Shown here one piece after another: positions 47,001 to 62,000 of a stretch of 64,000 bases of DNA. This stretch comes from Megaustenia siamemsis (taxonomy: Eukaryota; Mollusca; Gastropoda; Stylommatophora; Ariophantidae): positions 33,020,534-33,084,533 of the forward strand of contig JAVIAB010000092.1 in the NCBI GenBank assembly GCA_032433765.1. Direction: 5' to 3'. A program made the translations under genes and the position numbers. How positions within the stretch are numbered: position 1 is the first letter of the stretch; each line of letters starts with the position of its first letter. A model generated the notes under the pieces. It saw nothing but the letters and a program-made list of their open reading frames with translations, had not been told where the DNA came from and ran no database searches.

Positions 47001-50000
47001 TCAGACATGGCCTTCGATGGTTCCCGCCGCCTATCCACATTGCCCAGAAGTTGAGGTGAAATAACTCAGACCCGCACACCTCTAGCTGACTGTTCAGAAC
47101 AAGCAGCCTATTCTCCTTTCCTGTACGAATCCATTATTGTAGGCCCCAGTAATGAAATAAGGCTGTAAAGATATATATTCCATTTCTGGGGTCCTGTGAG
47201 TGGTTTATTAAGGGACTGGGAGTAATGGGCACATGTTTAATTCAGTCCTAATGTAGTGTGTAGGCTAGGGTTTTTGTTTCATTCTCCTCTTATCCATGGA
47301 GGAGACCATGGGAAAACAAACCATTGCTGCCTAGCAATAACAGTTCAGAGAAGAAAGGCATTAGGAGAACACTGAGACAGAAACCACTTAAGGGTAATCT
47401 CAATGTTGTGGTTTGATCCATTCCTACAAGAGGGAAACCTACTTCAAATCAAGATCCAAAATGCAGAAGACAGTGTATGTCAGCCACAGTACTAGGGGGA
47501 AATACCATGACATAGTTGTAGACATTGAGTGTTGGCCACAGAACTAGGGGGAAATACCAGGAAATAGTTGTAAACATGAGTGTTGGCCACAGAACTAGGG
47601 GGAAATACCAGGACATAGTTGTAAACATGAGTGTTGGCCACAGCACAGAACTAGGGGGAAATACCAGGACATAGTTGTAAACATGAGTGTTGGCCACAGA
47701 ACTAGGGGGAAATACCAGGAAATAGTTGTAAACATGAGTGTTGGCCACAGCACAGAACTAGGGGGAAATACCAGGACATAGTTGTAGACATTGAGTGTTG
47801 GCCACAGAACTAGGGGGAAATACCAGGACATAGTTGTAAACATGAGTGTTGGCCACAGCACAGAACTAGGGGGAAATACCAGGACATAGTTGTAGACATT
47901 GAGTGTTGGCCACAGAACTAGGGGGAAATACCAGGACATAGTTGTAAACATGAGTGTTGGCCACAGCACAGAACTAGGGGGAAATACCAGGACATAGTTG
48001 TAAACATGAGTGTTGGCCACAGCACAGAACTAGGGGGAAATACCAGGACATAGTTGTAAACATGAGTGTTGGCCACAGAACTAGGGGGAAATACCAGGAA
48101 ATAGTTGTAAACATGAGTGTTGGCCACAGAACTAGGGGGAAATACCAGGACATAGTTGTAAACATGAGTGTTGGCCACGCAACTGACTTGTCATACATTA
48201 TGGTGTCATTCTAATGATTATGGCAACAGTACAGCAGATAAATTTGCATAATCAAAAGACTTGAACACAGAAGTAGTTGTGGGAAGGGAACACTTGATCC
48301 TACCAGGGCTTGTGCTGATGTGTATTATACAGGCAAACAACCAGTTTAATCTTGTAAGAATTTTCCCACCAAAATGTTATTGAGTGTACATATTTGCAAG
48401 CAGTATATTCCTTTAATTGATTAGGTTCGTACTCCAACGTCTTTGGAACCCAGGGCATGTGCTGCTACAGGTCAGAGTGGTCTCATGAGCTTGTACGATG
48501 CTATGTTCTCCCAGTATGGAGTTAAAACTGCTCAGGTAAATCCCTTTTATTTATTGATATGTATTTTATGAGGATGATGTTACCACATATGCAGTGTTAC
48601 TCACATTAAATTATATCTGGCAAGGAAGTGTTAGCTGTAAATTCCAGCACTAGATTGTAGACTTGTGCCACGATGGAGGAGTAAACTTGTTGCACAATGA
48701 ACATGGCCCATTGATTAAACTTTAAAAATTCATAGCAGACTCATATTTAGGGATGTTAATATTAATGAAGATATTAGTTCCTTCACTTTCAAAAGCAACA
48801 TCCCAATACTGCAAGATTAAAACATTTCTCCACATTCTTACAAAATACTATTCTCTGTGAATACTTTTATCTTGTCGTAACCTTATATATTTAATCTGCT
48901 TTGGAATTTGATATAAAACATAAATTGTCATGTGACTGTCCATCATTTATTTTTATCTAATTGGTTTTTGGGTGCTAAATATTTGACATTTTAAAAATGT
49001 TCAATGAATAACTCTAAAGATAGTTGAGTGACCAAATTGTTGGAAATAAGTGGGTGGCTTGGTTCCTCAAGTTACAGAAACCACAATTCCACCTTTTTGA
49101 GTAGGGTTGTCAAGTCATGAAGGAAGTCCCTTATTGATTTTGTGGGTTGAGTGAGAGTTATGTCCAAGCAGTGCTGTGGTGGGAGGTGCATACCCAGACG
49201 TTTATCAGAAAAAGCCAGAAACCAGTTGTGCAGACAGAATTATTGTGTACCACTATTTTTAAAATGCATATCTATATTAAAGTTAAAAAAAAATACCAGA
49301 CTGTTTAAGAGAATGGCTTGGAAGAAGGTCAACAACAGAAATAATAAATAACTGTCAAGATCGGGAGAGACATGATCACCTACGCCAGCTGGCCCGGCAC
49401 TTGATGATGATATTGAAAGTAATGCTGTGGTAGAACAGTGTTTAAATTACTAGTCTGCTGAGGACAAGAAACACGGTTTAAACTGCTGCTTCTAGGTTTA
49501 CCCTGCCTTCAATGGGTTCAAGATTTTTTTTTCAAGGTAACCTGGTACTGGTGTAGTGCTGCCCACATTACCCCAAAATATTGTGCTGTTAACATAAAAT
49601 ATGGACACTAATATCATATTCCCTTTATGCCACACTTGAAATGTGATTGGGTTCTTTCTGCTCCTGTATTAAAAGGGCATGAAAATATCAGTTTGCAATC
49701 AAGTGTCATTGGTAATGTTTGTCACTTGTGTTGTTTGTTGAAGTGATGAGACCTTTAAGGTTTCGTAGTCAAAATAACTATTTTATAAAGAATTAACAAG
49801 CTTCTAATTTATTAGTATGATTCATGTTAATTTTTATATCAGTTTTGTAAATAAAGTTCATAGTTCTGAACTATTTACATTGATCTCTACTTTTGTTTTT
49901 TCCTACAGTATTTACATATATACAAATTAAATAGAAAAGCATAAGTTCAATAGAACAACTAAAATAATCATAAGGCAGGTAAAATTCTTTGAATGTATCA

Positions 50001-53000
50001 TCATGATGTGCCATACTGGTTGGCATAGGTGATCATGTCCTCCCACAATTCTCTATCCACAGTTATTCCAACTTTCCTCTTCTCATGATGTACCAGAAAA
50101 ATGTTTCTTTCTTATGTTTCTCAGAAGCCCCTTTTTTGTGCTGGCCTCTTTGAGAATTTGCACATTGGTCTTTTTGTATCAGGAAAGAATTGTTTTTATT
50201 TGACTCAGGTGGAAGAGGCTTGTTTCCTGTCTCTGGCTGGATAAGGAGGACGTTTTTTTCTTGGAGAACATTTAATTCATCATGGTTTGTACCACCTTGT
50301 TCTTGTCATTGTGGTACCACCTCATTATCGTTGTTCTTGTTGTAAGTCAATCAGTAGATTTATCAATTCTCAGGAGATTAGGAGATTTTTTTCTTTCTGG
50401 TTGGGGTCCAAGTATCGTCGCCTTGGACGGTCTCAATTGGCGACTAGCTGCCCGCCCCTGCGACCGGCTGCCCGCCCCTGCTGTTCAACTTTACTCAGGT
50501 AGTGGTACTAATTCTGAATGGGGCCGCCGAATCAACTGTTGCTTTTGGTCTCTGCACATACTATATGATAAGCAACATACTTTCGCCTGTGGCCCTGACC
50601 TTACTTGACACCTGGATCTTGGTCAAGCATGAGATCACTTGCTTTGGGAATCACACCGTAACGTGTCCCGTGTTAGAGTATATTAGTTTGTACTTCGTGT
50701 TGTGCCGCGACTTTTTATTTTTTTCCTTTTCTTTCCCAAGTCTTTCTTCACCAGGCGTCATCTGCTAACTGTTGGACACACAAAATTAGAACACTTTAAT
50801 GCGAACAGTCTTTATTTCACAGCCCAACCTAGGGGCGACGTATTCCACATATTTACATGACATTACATGACCAATGTTTGGTAACAGGGTCATTCACACG
50901 CTGCCCAGTAGCAATGTTACTCGCCACTGGGCCCTAGGCTTCTACACACTTCTCTAATCTACTCAACTTAAGCAGAAACTGTTCCTCATTGAACAGCCTC
51001 CTCAGGTCTAAGTCTAATATACTTATTCTACCAGTTTAGTCAAATTAAGTGGAAACTGTTCCCCATTGAACAGCCTCCTGTGGTCTAATGCTAACCTACT
51101 TATTATATTCGTCTCGTGGACTTTAATTCCCTGGAAACTCCTAACCTAATCCTCGAGGTGTAATCTATGACTATTCAGAACTCTCTACATCTAATGGTAC
51201 CTAGCCTACACTTAGTTCATCACTGCTTACTAAATTGGCTATGGTTAGCCCCTATGGCGGACCACACATATGGCCACTCTCTCTACACCTACGTGTGTGT
51301 CATCTCTAATATTCTCTTGGAAAATCCTTTCGTTTCTTTGTGTCTCACCTTGAAATATTTTTTGTCTCCTCCAATCAAATCAATCCACGTGTTTAATTTC
51401 TTGACTAATACACCCCCACACTTCTCGAGATGTCTGTTTCATATATTTCTTCACTTTCTCGTGGACTATCATTTCCGGTTGTTTGTCAGCTATTTTGGAA
51501 CTCATGCTATACACCTCCACAATTCTTGAGATGTCTGTTTCACATATTTCTTCAATTTCTCGTGGGCTATCACTTCTGGTTAACTTATCTATTTCAGACA
51601 CTCACACTTTTTCCCTTCCTATCCTCCTTTCTCGTGGTGTCTCTCCCCCCACTGCTACATTTTTAGCTGTCCAGGGAACTTTCAACATTCTTCTGAGAAA
51701 TCCTATCTCTGTGACCTCTAATCGTCTTTTCATTTATTTGTTTACTTTGGATGTATCTTCTACCTATTTTAGCCTGTGGAGCATAGGTCTTCAACAAACA
51801 CTTTCCAAGTCGTTCTGTTTTTTGCCATTCTTTTAAAATCATTCCATGTCTTCCCCATCATCTTCATCTCTGCCTGCTTCTATCTGTCTTCTCCAAGAAT
51901 TCTTTGGTCTTCCTCTTTGTCTTTTCCCCTGGGGATTCCCAAAAAAGGGCCTTTTATGTAATACTCTCAGTTGGCTTCCGCAGTGTGTGTCCTATCCATC
52001 GCCATCGTCTTCGCTGTATCTCTTTATCCACTGGTATTTGACTGGTACATTTCCATAATTCTATGTTAATGATTTTGTCCTGCCATTTCCATCCTTATAT
52101 TTTGCATAAGCATCCATTAATGAAAGTCTGTATCTTCATGATTGTCAATTTTGTTGTTCTCCATGTTTCACAGCCAAATAATAAGAACCGTCTTAACATT
52201 TGAGTTGAAACTTTTTACTTTGGATGTATACTTAGGAAATAAAACCTCAAAAACTAATTTTTTAAAAAATTGGATTTCTGACACAAAAACAAAAGATTAG
52301 AGAGTAAATAAGGTTATTCAATGTTGATAGAAGGGAGAAAATGAGTTCTTTGGTGTTATATAGAGAATTCTGACCTATTGGCGTGAATCAAGGACCATAC
52401 AGAAACAAATGAAAAGATGATTAGAGACCACAGACATAGGATTTCTCAGAAGAATGTTGAAAGTTCCCGGGATAGCTTAAAAGACCAATGAGGACATTCT
52501 CAAAGAGGCCAACACATAAAGGGAGCTCCTTAAAAACATCATAAAGAAACAATCAACATTTTTCGGGCACATCATGAGAAGAGAAAAGTTGGAATACTTG
52601 GTTACAACTGGCAAAATACAAGGATGGAGAGATCACGAATGACAAAGAGAGAAAATACTGGATACTTTGGTGTCGGCATGGAAAACAGTCAACAACAAAA
52701 CTGATAGTCAACAACAAATCTGATATGATGCATAGTAGATAGAAGATTGTGGAAGGACATGATCACCTATGCCAACCAGTATGGCACATGATGATGATGT
52801 TGGTTATTCAGGGTATTGAAATGCTCAAAGGATAAAAGAAATTGTCATTAATGCCACAATTTATGAGTGTTAATAATTATATGATTATATTAATTGTCTT
52901 GGCTGATCTTGATAGATTTTGGTGACCAAGCTCGACTTTCATAATGAACACTCCAGAGAGAATCTACGACAAACTATGAATGAATTACTGAAGCTTAGCA

Positions 53001-56000
53001 TTATTCCCATTGTTAATGCCAACGATGCAGTAGCTGCTCCCCCTGAACAAGATTTGGACTTAGCTGGGGTAAGTACTTTAAAAAAAATATGTTTTTGTTT
53101 CTCACTGAAAAGATTAAATCGCTATGCTTTTTAAGTTTCCTTTAAGCTTTTCTCATTTCGTATTGAGTGCTGATGCATAGAGATCTTGCCACTAGTGATG
53201 ACCATTGCGATGACCCAGAAGTTTATTCATTATAAGCTGTGCTCCTTTGTTTAAATTGTAACATGTTAGTGGAACAGTATGAGCAATCAGGATGAACACT
53301 TTGTCGATTGCTAGAATGAGGGTTTAGCTGATATGGAAATATCCCACTTGCTTGATGCTGGTCCGTTCTAAAGTCTTTTCTTTTTTGTCATATAACCCAC
53401 TTATTTTTATTGTAGTATTGTTTTCAGTACTTTTAGCTCTATATTATTCCAAGGTGTTTAACAAATAATTTTGTTCTCATTCAGAAATGTTAGATGTTTG
53501 CTCTTAGTTTTAAAGGATTTACCGTGCTGAAGTTGGGCCGAAAGGCGCAAATATAACATTTATACTGCAAACCACAACACAACGCAGACTCGTCCACTTA
53601 ACGTTCTTTTGAGGACGGATGACGAAGAGGAATTCTACAGTCTACGAATACTCTAGAATACTTTAGTCATCGAGCGAACGCAAGCTAGCTAGCTAAAGGA
53701 TTTTTTGTTCGATTTTGTTGCCAGTAAATGCACCTCTTTTTTTCACTTTTTTTTTTTTAAACCATTGCTTAAATTTTTGTTTATGTTGATGTAATGCCAC
53801 ATGGTCGAAACATGAGCTGTTAGTTGTTAGACAAGAGCTGATAATATGGTTGGTTACAGGGTTTGGCATCCAACCCCTGAGGTAAAATTCAGGTCATAAA
53901 TCAACCTGAGACAAGAAATTTGTGTTCCTTGTGTCTGTCCTAGTGTAAATACACAGCTGTGTGTCAAAAAGTTCAAAGAAAACACTATTTTTAGCGCTCC
54001 TAATAAAGGTAAAGGTAAAGTACGAGACTTGAACCGGCGTCTTAGCACGTGAGTTTCCACCCATATGTGCTTGGCCACCTATCCAGAAATGTTCTGAGAT
54101 TTCTGTATAGTGTCGCCTCAAGCATCTAAACTCAGATGCGAGGCAACATTCCTCACCTTCCCAGGGTAATACCCTGGGACCCATTTCTGCCAACGGCTGG
54201 GTCGACCGGTTGGGGTATTTATTTTTTTTTCCCAACCGTGATTACAATTCACACTGCTCCCAGCGGGAATCGAACACGGGTTGTCCGAAAGTCGGTAGTC
54301 CAGTCGGGCGGTTTTCCCAACTAGGCTACCGAGGCCCCCTGAGCTCCTAATGTTACAATTTAGTGGTAGTAATTTTTACTATGGTATCGTAAACATGTCA
54401 GTCACAGATTGACATCGTAATATGTGCTAAGTGCCCTGCACTTACAGTGACTTAGTCTGTGATATATATACATTTTTTAAAAACTAGTCTTTGCACTATT
54501 TGACATAGTTAGCATTATATCAAGTAATGCTTTTGTTACCTTATTAGATATGCCATATAAATAATTATTTTAATACCAGAACTCTTTACAGACCATATCT
54601 ATCTATCTATTGACCTTTTGAGCCGTAGCCAGCCCATTGGGCATAGACCTAGATACTCTTTCTCTTATCTAAATTTCATTCTAGTAGTTTTCAATCCTTG
54701 TAAAGATCTTTTATCAAATCTCGCCATTTGTCTCTGTTCTGTGCAAGAAACTCTATCTCATTGAGGGAGCTGATTCCTGCTGCTCTTGCCTCTCTGATCA
54801 ATGTTCTTCAGGAAATAATCTGAGAGACAAGATCAGAAATGAACTGAGAAAAATGCTTTGAATAACCCCCACTATAGAATATATAAAGAAACAACCAATA
54901 AAATGGTTTGGCGACATGACAAGGCAGAGTAATCAAAACACAACACAACGAGCCCTCATTAAACGTTGCGAGATTACCAGACCCAAGGGTCGACCACAAA
55001 AAAAGATGGATCAATGGAATATTAGAAACATAATAGCATCATAGGTGAACAGAAGAGCAAAAGACCATGTGTAAGAAATTTGATTTTGTTTGTAATAAAG
55101 TAAAAAAAAAAAAAAGGATGAGCAAATATTGCATCATATTGATTGCCTTGTTCTAAATATGGCTTTTACAATTTAGTCTTTTCTAAATAATGCTCATCGA
55201 TCAGGTGGTAAGTATAAAGGACAATGACAGTCTTGCAGCTCGGTTGGCATCAGAGTTAAACTGTGAGCTGCTTGTTATAATGAGTGATGTCAATGGGCTG
55301 TACACATCACCACCAGGCATGCCCAATTCAAGACTCCTTCACACTTACTGTCCAGATATGGATCATGTCATTACTGCTGGAAAATCCAGAGTTGGGACTG
55401 GTGGTATGGATTCCAAGGTTAGTGATACAAATATTACATAGTTTTGATTGCAGAAAAATTATATAAAATGTTGATCAATAACAATATTCATTTTTCATTA
55501 TATTTTCCAGTGTTTTTACATAAGACTCATAATTTCACTGTTATCACTTATGTCTGACAGATAATTTTGATATAACTAAATGACATACTGTCATTCTTAT
55601 TATATAATTCTGGCAATTTTAGCATTATCACATCTGATTTATAATGTTAGTGTTGTAACATATAACTGCAAGTCAGCCTTTGACAATCGGCACATATAAC
55701 TGCAAGTCAGCCTTTGACAATCGGCACCGTCAAAGTAAGAGACAGAGCGAAATGGCAATCCATAGTGGTCAACCTTCGATGCGGAGATGACACTCAATGA
55801 ATGAACATATAACTGACAGATAATTTCACTGCAATAAATTTACACTCCTCTTTGTCTCTGGTGTGGTTTATAACCTGTTGACAGTACTCACTTTTCATAA
55901 ATGAGTTAAGTTTGTCTGTTTTAAAAGATGATATGAAGGATGTTTAAAAAGTAATGCACCACATTGGTTTTCACAGCTAATGATAAAAAAAAAAAAAGCA

Positions 56001-59000
56001 TGAAATTTTGCACACTTTAAATAAGGCATATGCTGATTGTGTGCACCAAATTGCACTGCAATCAGCCAAATAATATGACTGCACTAAACCGTTGAAATGG
56101 AGTATGTTAGCAACTTGTGTCATAAGCAGCAAATTGTAATAGAATTTCTCGTTTTAGAGAAGGAAACTGTTGTGATCATTCACAAGCGCTTATGTGATGT
56201 GTATGGAAGTTTTGCAGTCAACAGAACCACAGTAAGTCACTGGGTTCAGAGATTAAAAAAGAATTGGAAAGCGGAGTTACTGAGCTTCTTGATCAGCCGC
56301 ACTGTGGACGGTCTCCCAAAGCCACCAATGCAGAGATGTTGAAATGTGCTGAGGGCATTATTCAAGCTGATCACTACTCAACAATTGGCCTTAAAGTTGT
56401 CAGTTAGCATTGGTAGTGCAAATGCAATTATTAAAACTCTTATTATGCAATTATAAAAACTTATCCAGCAGACCTGCATCTCCTTCATGACAATGCGCAC
56501 CCTCACACAAGTCTGGCAACACAAGAAACAATCACCGGATTGGGTTGGACTCTACTCCACGATACAGCCGTGATTTGGCACCCTCAAATTTCCATCTCTT
56601 TGGTCCACTTAAAGATGCCTCATGATGGAACAAGGTTTGAAGATGATGGAGTGATTCATCCAGTGAAGAAATGGCTACATGATCAAGACAAAGACCGGTG
56701 CAGGCCAGGAATACATGCACTTACTGCACGCTGGTGTAAAGCTGTAAAAGTGGGTAGGAATTTTGTTGAATGATACTGATGTTTACATGACATATACTGT
56801 GTAAAAATGTCATAATTTTTTAATTAGCTGTTCCGAGAAAACCAATGAACTTGAAATTGAACCAGCCATCAAATACATAAAGAAACAACAGATAAATTGG
56901 TTCTGCCACATACCAAGACAAAAAGAACTAACAATGATTCAAAGAGCCATAAACAAACACTACGAAAACGCCAGATTAAGAGGAAGACCGAGAAAGAGAT
57001 GGATAAAGGGAATATTGGAGTCACTACTTGCATTACTTTCCGAATGCACTAAGTACATACATTAAATAATGTTTCAAGATCAAGGAATAAGAATATAAAA
57101 CAAAATGTATTTCTTCACTTATGGATTACAATGTGATGCTTGTTGATGTTACACATGTACAATGTTAGTGTACCTCTAACTCTGTACCAAACCATTAAAT
57201 ATAAAATTAGAATTTTACTTGACATGTCAGGTGAGAGCAGCTACATATGCCTTGGCCAGAAACTGTTCTGTGGTTATTTGTAATGGCTGTGAGGAGAATG
57301 CCATTATCAACATTGTCAAGGGAAAGAAAGTTGGAACATTCTTCACTAAGGCCCATGCAAGGGGAACCCCAGTTGACCTCCAAGCTAAATTAGGTGATCT
57401 TTAGCTCTTATATCATTTACTTCATGTTATATCATTTACTTCATGTTGTATTATTAACTTATTTTCCATTGTAGAATTAAAAAAATATTTATATTCAACT
57501 TGTAAAACCAATTTCAAATATTTCAACATCTTTTTGAAGTATTTAGTTATTTCACATAACATAAACATGTTAATTTTTCTTTTTGTAAATATAGTTTTCA
57601 TGCCTCCAAAATATAAATAATACATATTTCAAAGAAATTTTGTACAAATTATACTTTTGTTGATTTAAATTTGTGGCATTCATTATGTAATATAACGTAA
57701 ACTATTATAATTCTGCAGCGCGTGATGGCAGTAGAGCATTACAGGCTTTGTCTGGTACACACCGAGCAGCCATTGTTAACAAACTGGCTGATCTTCTCAT
57801 AGAACGCAAGTCAGATGTCCTGGCTGCAAATCAACAGGATGTGCAAGAAGCATTTGCTTCAGGTAATTTTATATTGTTTTTTTTTTTTTTTTTGGTGGGT
57901 TATCATCATTGGCACTCCAAACATGTCCATAGGTGCTCAGATCCCTTCCTCAGCATGTCCTGCAATGTCCAGCGACTGACAATTCAAGTTCTGCGTTGGT
58001 TGATAATTACTCTTGTGTGTCTCCTAAGCCTCTTGTTTCTGGATGTACTAATTTTTACTCTCATCTCCTTAATTTGAAGGAGAGACATGAACTCAAGGTT
58101 GTCAAAATCCTGTGCCCTTCCCATATCTCGGGGAGCATTAATGTCTGCCTGATCCATTAACCCATCTTCAATGACAGTACAGCTAGCCAACTTTTCCACT
58201 CTTTCATTGCCCTATACTCCCACATGTCCAGGGATGTAGACTAAGGTGTTTGTGCATCATTGACTTCTGTAATGACTCTACCCATTGCCTGCGTACTGAG
58301 CCCGCCTCCACTTTTATCATGCTCTTTGAATCATTTAGTATACAGGCAAGGGTGTAGTTTTGTGACTCCAACCAGATGAATATAATTTTTGATAAACTGA
58401 CAATCTCTCTACTAAGTAGGGAAACATAACAAACAGATTTGACTTTGATAATGAAATATCTATCTAATGCCTTATACTTTTGTAATTCTCTTAGATTCTG
58501 TCTGATTGTTTTGATCTTGTGGGTATTGGTTAATCTGCTTTTCTTGTGCCTGACATCTATTTCTATGTTTATATAAGCATCATATTGGGCATAAATTCAA
58601 TCCAAACCACACTTTCCAGACAAGCCAGCTGAAAAAAAAATGGGTACTTAACTGAGTTAGAGAAGGTTCACTGATCTCCAAATGCTGTGGTTTAGAATGG
58701 TGAGGTTTAAAACTTCACTTCACAACATATAATATAATGTTATAAGTCATTTTTTATTATGAACATTATTAAGTTAACATGTTTAAATAGCAGAAGGCAA
58801 TGATCACATTCTTTCTCCTTAGGTATGTCACAGCTTGATATGGCCAGGCTATATTTAAATGAGCAGATGCTTGAAACCTTAGCCAAAGGACTTAGGCAGA
58901 TTGGTGCCGACTCCGTGAATGCATTGGACAAGGTAGTTCAGAGAACTCTTCTAGCTGATGGTATGATTTTGGAAAAGATAACAGTACCTATTGGTGTGCT

Positions 59001-62000
59001 GCTGGTCATCATTGAATCCCGTCCAGATGCCTTGCCTCAGGTAATATAACGAATGAATATTATTAGCATTGTCATAAACTTAATACCTGAGTGAAGATAA
59101 AGGACAAGGCAACATTTGAGACTGTTTTTTTTCCTCCTTGATAAATAGACAGACACTTGTGGAAGCTTGTAGATGGTCATATGTGTGTATTAATAAGTTC
59201 AAAGAAGCATTGTCCTGACAGCTGCTGTCACTACTATTAACCTTGCCTTGAAATGGTGCTGGTAATGGCACAAAAGTTTTCTCTGTTCATCATTTGCTGG
59301 GCAGCAATGTAATCATAACATACAAACTTTCTTACACTGTTTAAATTGGCATGTGGCTAGTGCCTTAGATTTCTGTTTTATGGTGACTTTTTATCAGTCT
59401 GAACTCTTTAACTTGTTCATTGTGGGAAATCATTTTGGTAACTTTAACACTGCCAGCATAGACCTTACAGTTATGGGGATATGTAGAAATATTGTGTGTA
59501 ATCATGAGTAAAGCTGGAGAAACTTGAACAAATAAATGTACAGTTGTTTTTGACAGCTAAACTAATAAGGAATCATACAAAATATAATGTTTCGACCAGA
59601 GGTCTTCATCGGAAAGAGTACTATAAATAAACTCGCAATACTCCTTGTTCAACACGAAGAATAATACGGACCATTTTACCTTATTATTTGTGATGAACAA
59701 GGAGCATACAGTATTTATTTGTTGTCCTGTTTTTAATGGTCTGTGACAGAAAAAATATATATTTTGTTTTGTTTCCCTATTAGTTTATCTGCCAAATAAA
59801 ACTATATTATTTTCAAACTTTTTATAGTTATGGGAACATATTTGGAGGAGCTTTGGTTATAGGAACAACTATTAAATTAATGTGAGAACATCTACAGCTC
59901 CATTCTTGAATATTTAACTTTGTCCACAATATTCCAATGTTTTCATGGCAAGGATAATTCTGACAAAGGATAGTTGTTTCCTCCTGTGATTGTCGGTATT
60001 ATTATTACTAATCAAGGAATTGATAACTGTTGTAATATTTACTATAATTTTTGATAGTCGTCTGTTTAGAGAGACAGAGATAGATATAAGGTGTAACAAA
60101 GCATGCCAAGTTATAGGCCAAGTATCAACACTATTGAAAAACAAAGCAATAACTCCGCAAGCAAAAAGGGCAATATACAAATACATTTTTCTACCAACTC
60201 TGTGCTATCAGTGCCAGAATTGGACGCTGGACTCTAGAACAATAAGAAAGATAACGACCACCAAAATGAAATGTATCAGAAGAATGACAGGAAACAGCTT
60301 AAGGGACAGAGTAAGAAACACCGACCTGAGGAAGAAACACGAAATTTAACCAGCCATCGAATACATAAAGAAACAACAGATAAATTGGTTCGGCCACATA
60401 ACAAGACAAAAAGAACTAACAATGATTCAAAGAGCCATAAACAAACACTACGAAAACGCCATATTAAGAGGAAGACCAAGAAAGAAATGGATAAAGGGAA
60501 AACTAGAGTCACTAAATATAGATACAGTAATGCGTGAAGAACAGGCTGGGTTTAAAAAAGGGAGAAACTGCCTTAACCACATTTTTACTCTGCGACTTAT
60601 ATTGGAGGAACACATTGAAAAGCAAAAACCTTTTGTACTTAACTTCATCGACTTCAAAAAAACATTTGACAGTATTCATCAAGATTCTTTGTGGAAAATT
60701 CTGAAGCAATATGGCTTACCATAAAAAATCATAATATTGAAGACATGTATGATGGTTACACATGTGCAGTTCGAACAGAGGAAGGACTGAGCAAATCTTT
60801 CCCAATAGAAACTGGGGTTAAACAAGGATGTATTTTATCGCCCTTGTTATTTGGAGTTGTTATGGACTTCATAATGAAGAAATGCTGCACTGGTAATAAA
60901 GGCATCGAATGGATACAAGGTGACCGTTTGGAGGACCTCAACTTTGCTGATGACATAGTTCTCAGAATTCAAAACAAACAAGGAAATTAGAGAAATCACC
61001 AATCAACCACTAATATCTTCAGTAATAAAGAAAAGACGATGGTCATATGTTGGACATGTGATGAGAAGAGATAATAACCTAATAGCACAGCAAGCCCTCA
61101 TGTGGGAAACAACAGGTAAGAGAAAAAGAGGAAGACCCAGAGAGACACTGAGAAGAACATTGATGAGAGAGGCAAGAGCAGCAGGAATCGGCTCCCTCAA
61201 TGAGATAAAGCTGCTTGCACAGAACAGAGACAAATGGCGAGATTTGATAAAACATCTTTAAAAGAATTGAAAACTGGTAGAACTAAAGTTCAGATAAGAG
61301 AACGAGTATATTGGTCTATGCCCTATGGGCCGGCTCGAAAGGTCAATAGATAGATAGATACTAAGAGGGATAACACCAGAAGAGGCCAGCAGAAGAGCAA
61401 TGAATCACAGATTGTATCTCCCCTCGACGCCAACGGCAATAGAGGAAGAAAAAGAAGTTTGTTTAGAATTTCTTTAACAATTTTCTTTTGTTTTATCTGG
61501 CTAATATAGGTGTTAAATGTCTTTTTTCATTGTTGTCCATTTGAAATACTGAAATTACATTACGTTACTATTTCCATTTATTCATATTGGAGGAAAAGTC
61601 AATGGTATTATATGGAGAATATGGTGTTAATGACCACATTTTTAAATGATCAGCTGCACATTTTTAGGTGGTGTGGTCATTCATATTATAATACAGGTAA
61701 AAATAATGCAGTTACAATCAACAGAGTGTGAGAAAAGTAAACGATGCAAGGATTTGTAAATGTGTAGCAGTGATTAAAGAGTGTACGATAAGATGGGAGT
61801 GAGATAGGAGAAATCGTGGGGAAATGAGAAAAGTTAACTAAGAGAGAGTCATTGAGCCCACGGGAAAAAGTGAGTAGAAGTAAGGAGGATAGACATATCG
61901 TGACTCACGAGAAATGTGACACACATTCAGGAACGAGGCAAAAGTGTAAAACGGGGCGTGATTGGTTGAAGGACAGAAGGTTAGACAAAGGGTAAGTAGG

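Larger units (their letters stand above)
39520..48424 (+). other. P5CS intron 3 (8.9 kb)
   Basis: The largest intron. It carries LINE family C and D fragments (39740-41325), a short inverted RNase H LINE tag (41745-41860), SINE B at 43447, other SINE-like pieces, repeat Y copy 2 and the 51/56-bp minisatellite. The blocks 41870-43430 and 44340-45230 are A+T-rich with nothing recognised. Confidence 0.8.

Noticed and set aside
47470..48180. CRISPR-like array
   Set aside because: Repeats and 'spacers' are equally conserved and the host is a eukaryote; this is a minisatellite.
47449..48198. Minus-strand frames rich in [12 protein letters not shown] repeats
   Set aside because: A by-product of the 51/56-bp minisatellite.
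51167..51836. Open frames of 117-120 codons with many hydrophobic residues as a membrane protein
   Set aside because: The region is built of duplicated blocks and inverted LINE sequence. The frames cross these junctions and show no family similarity.
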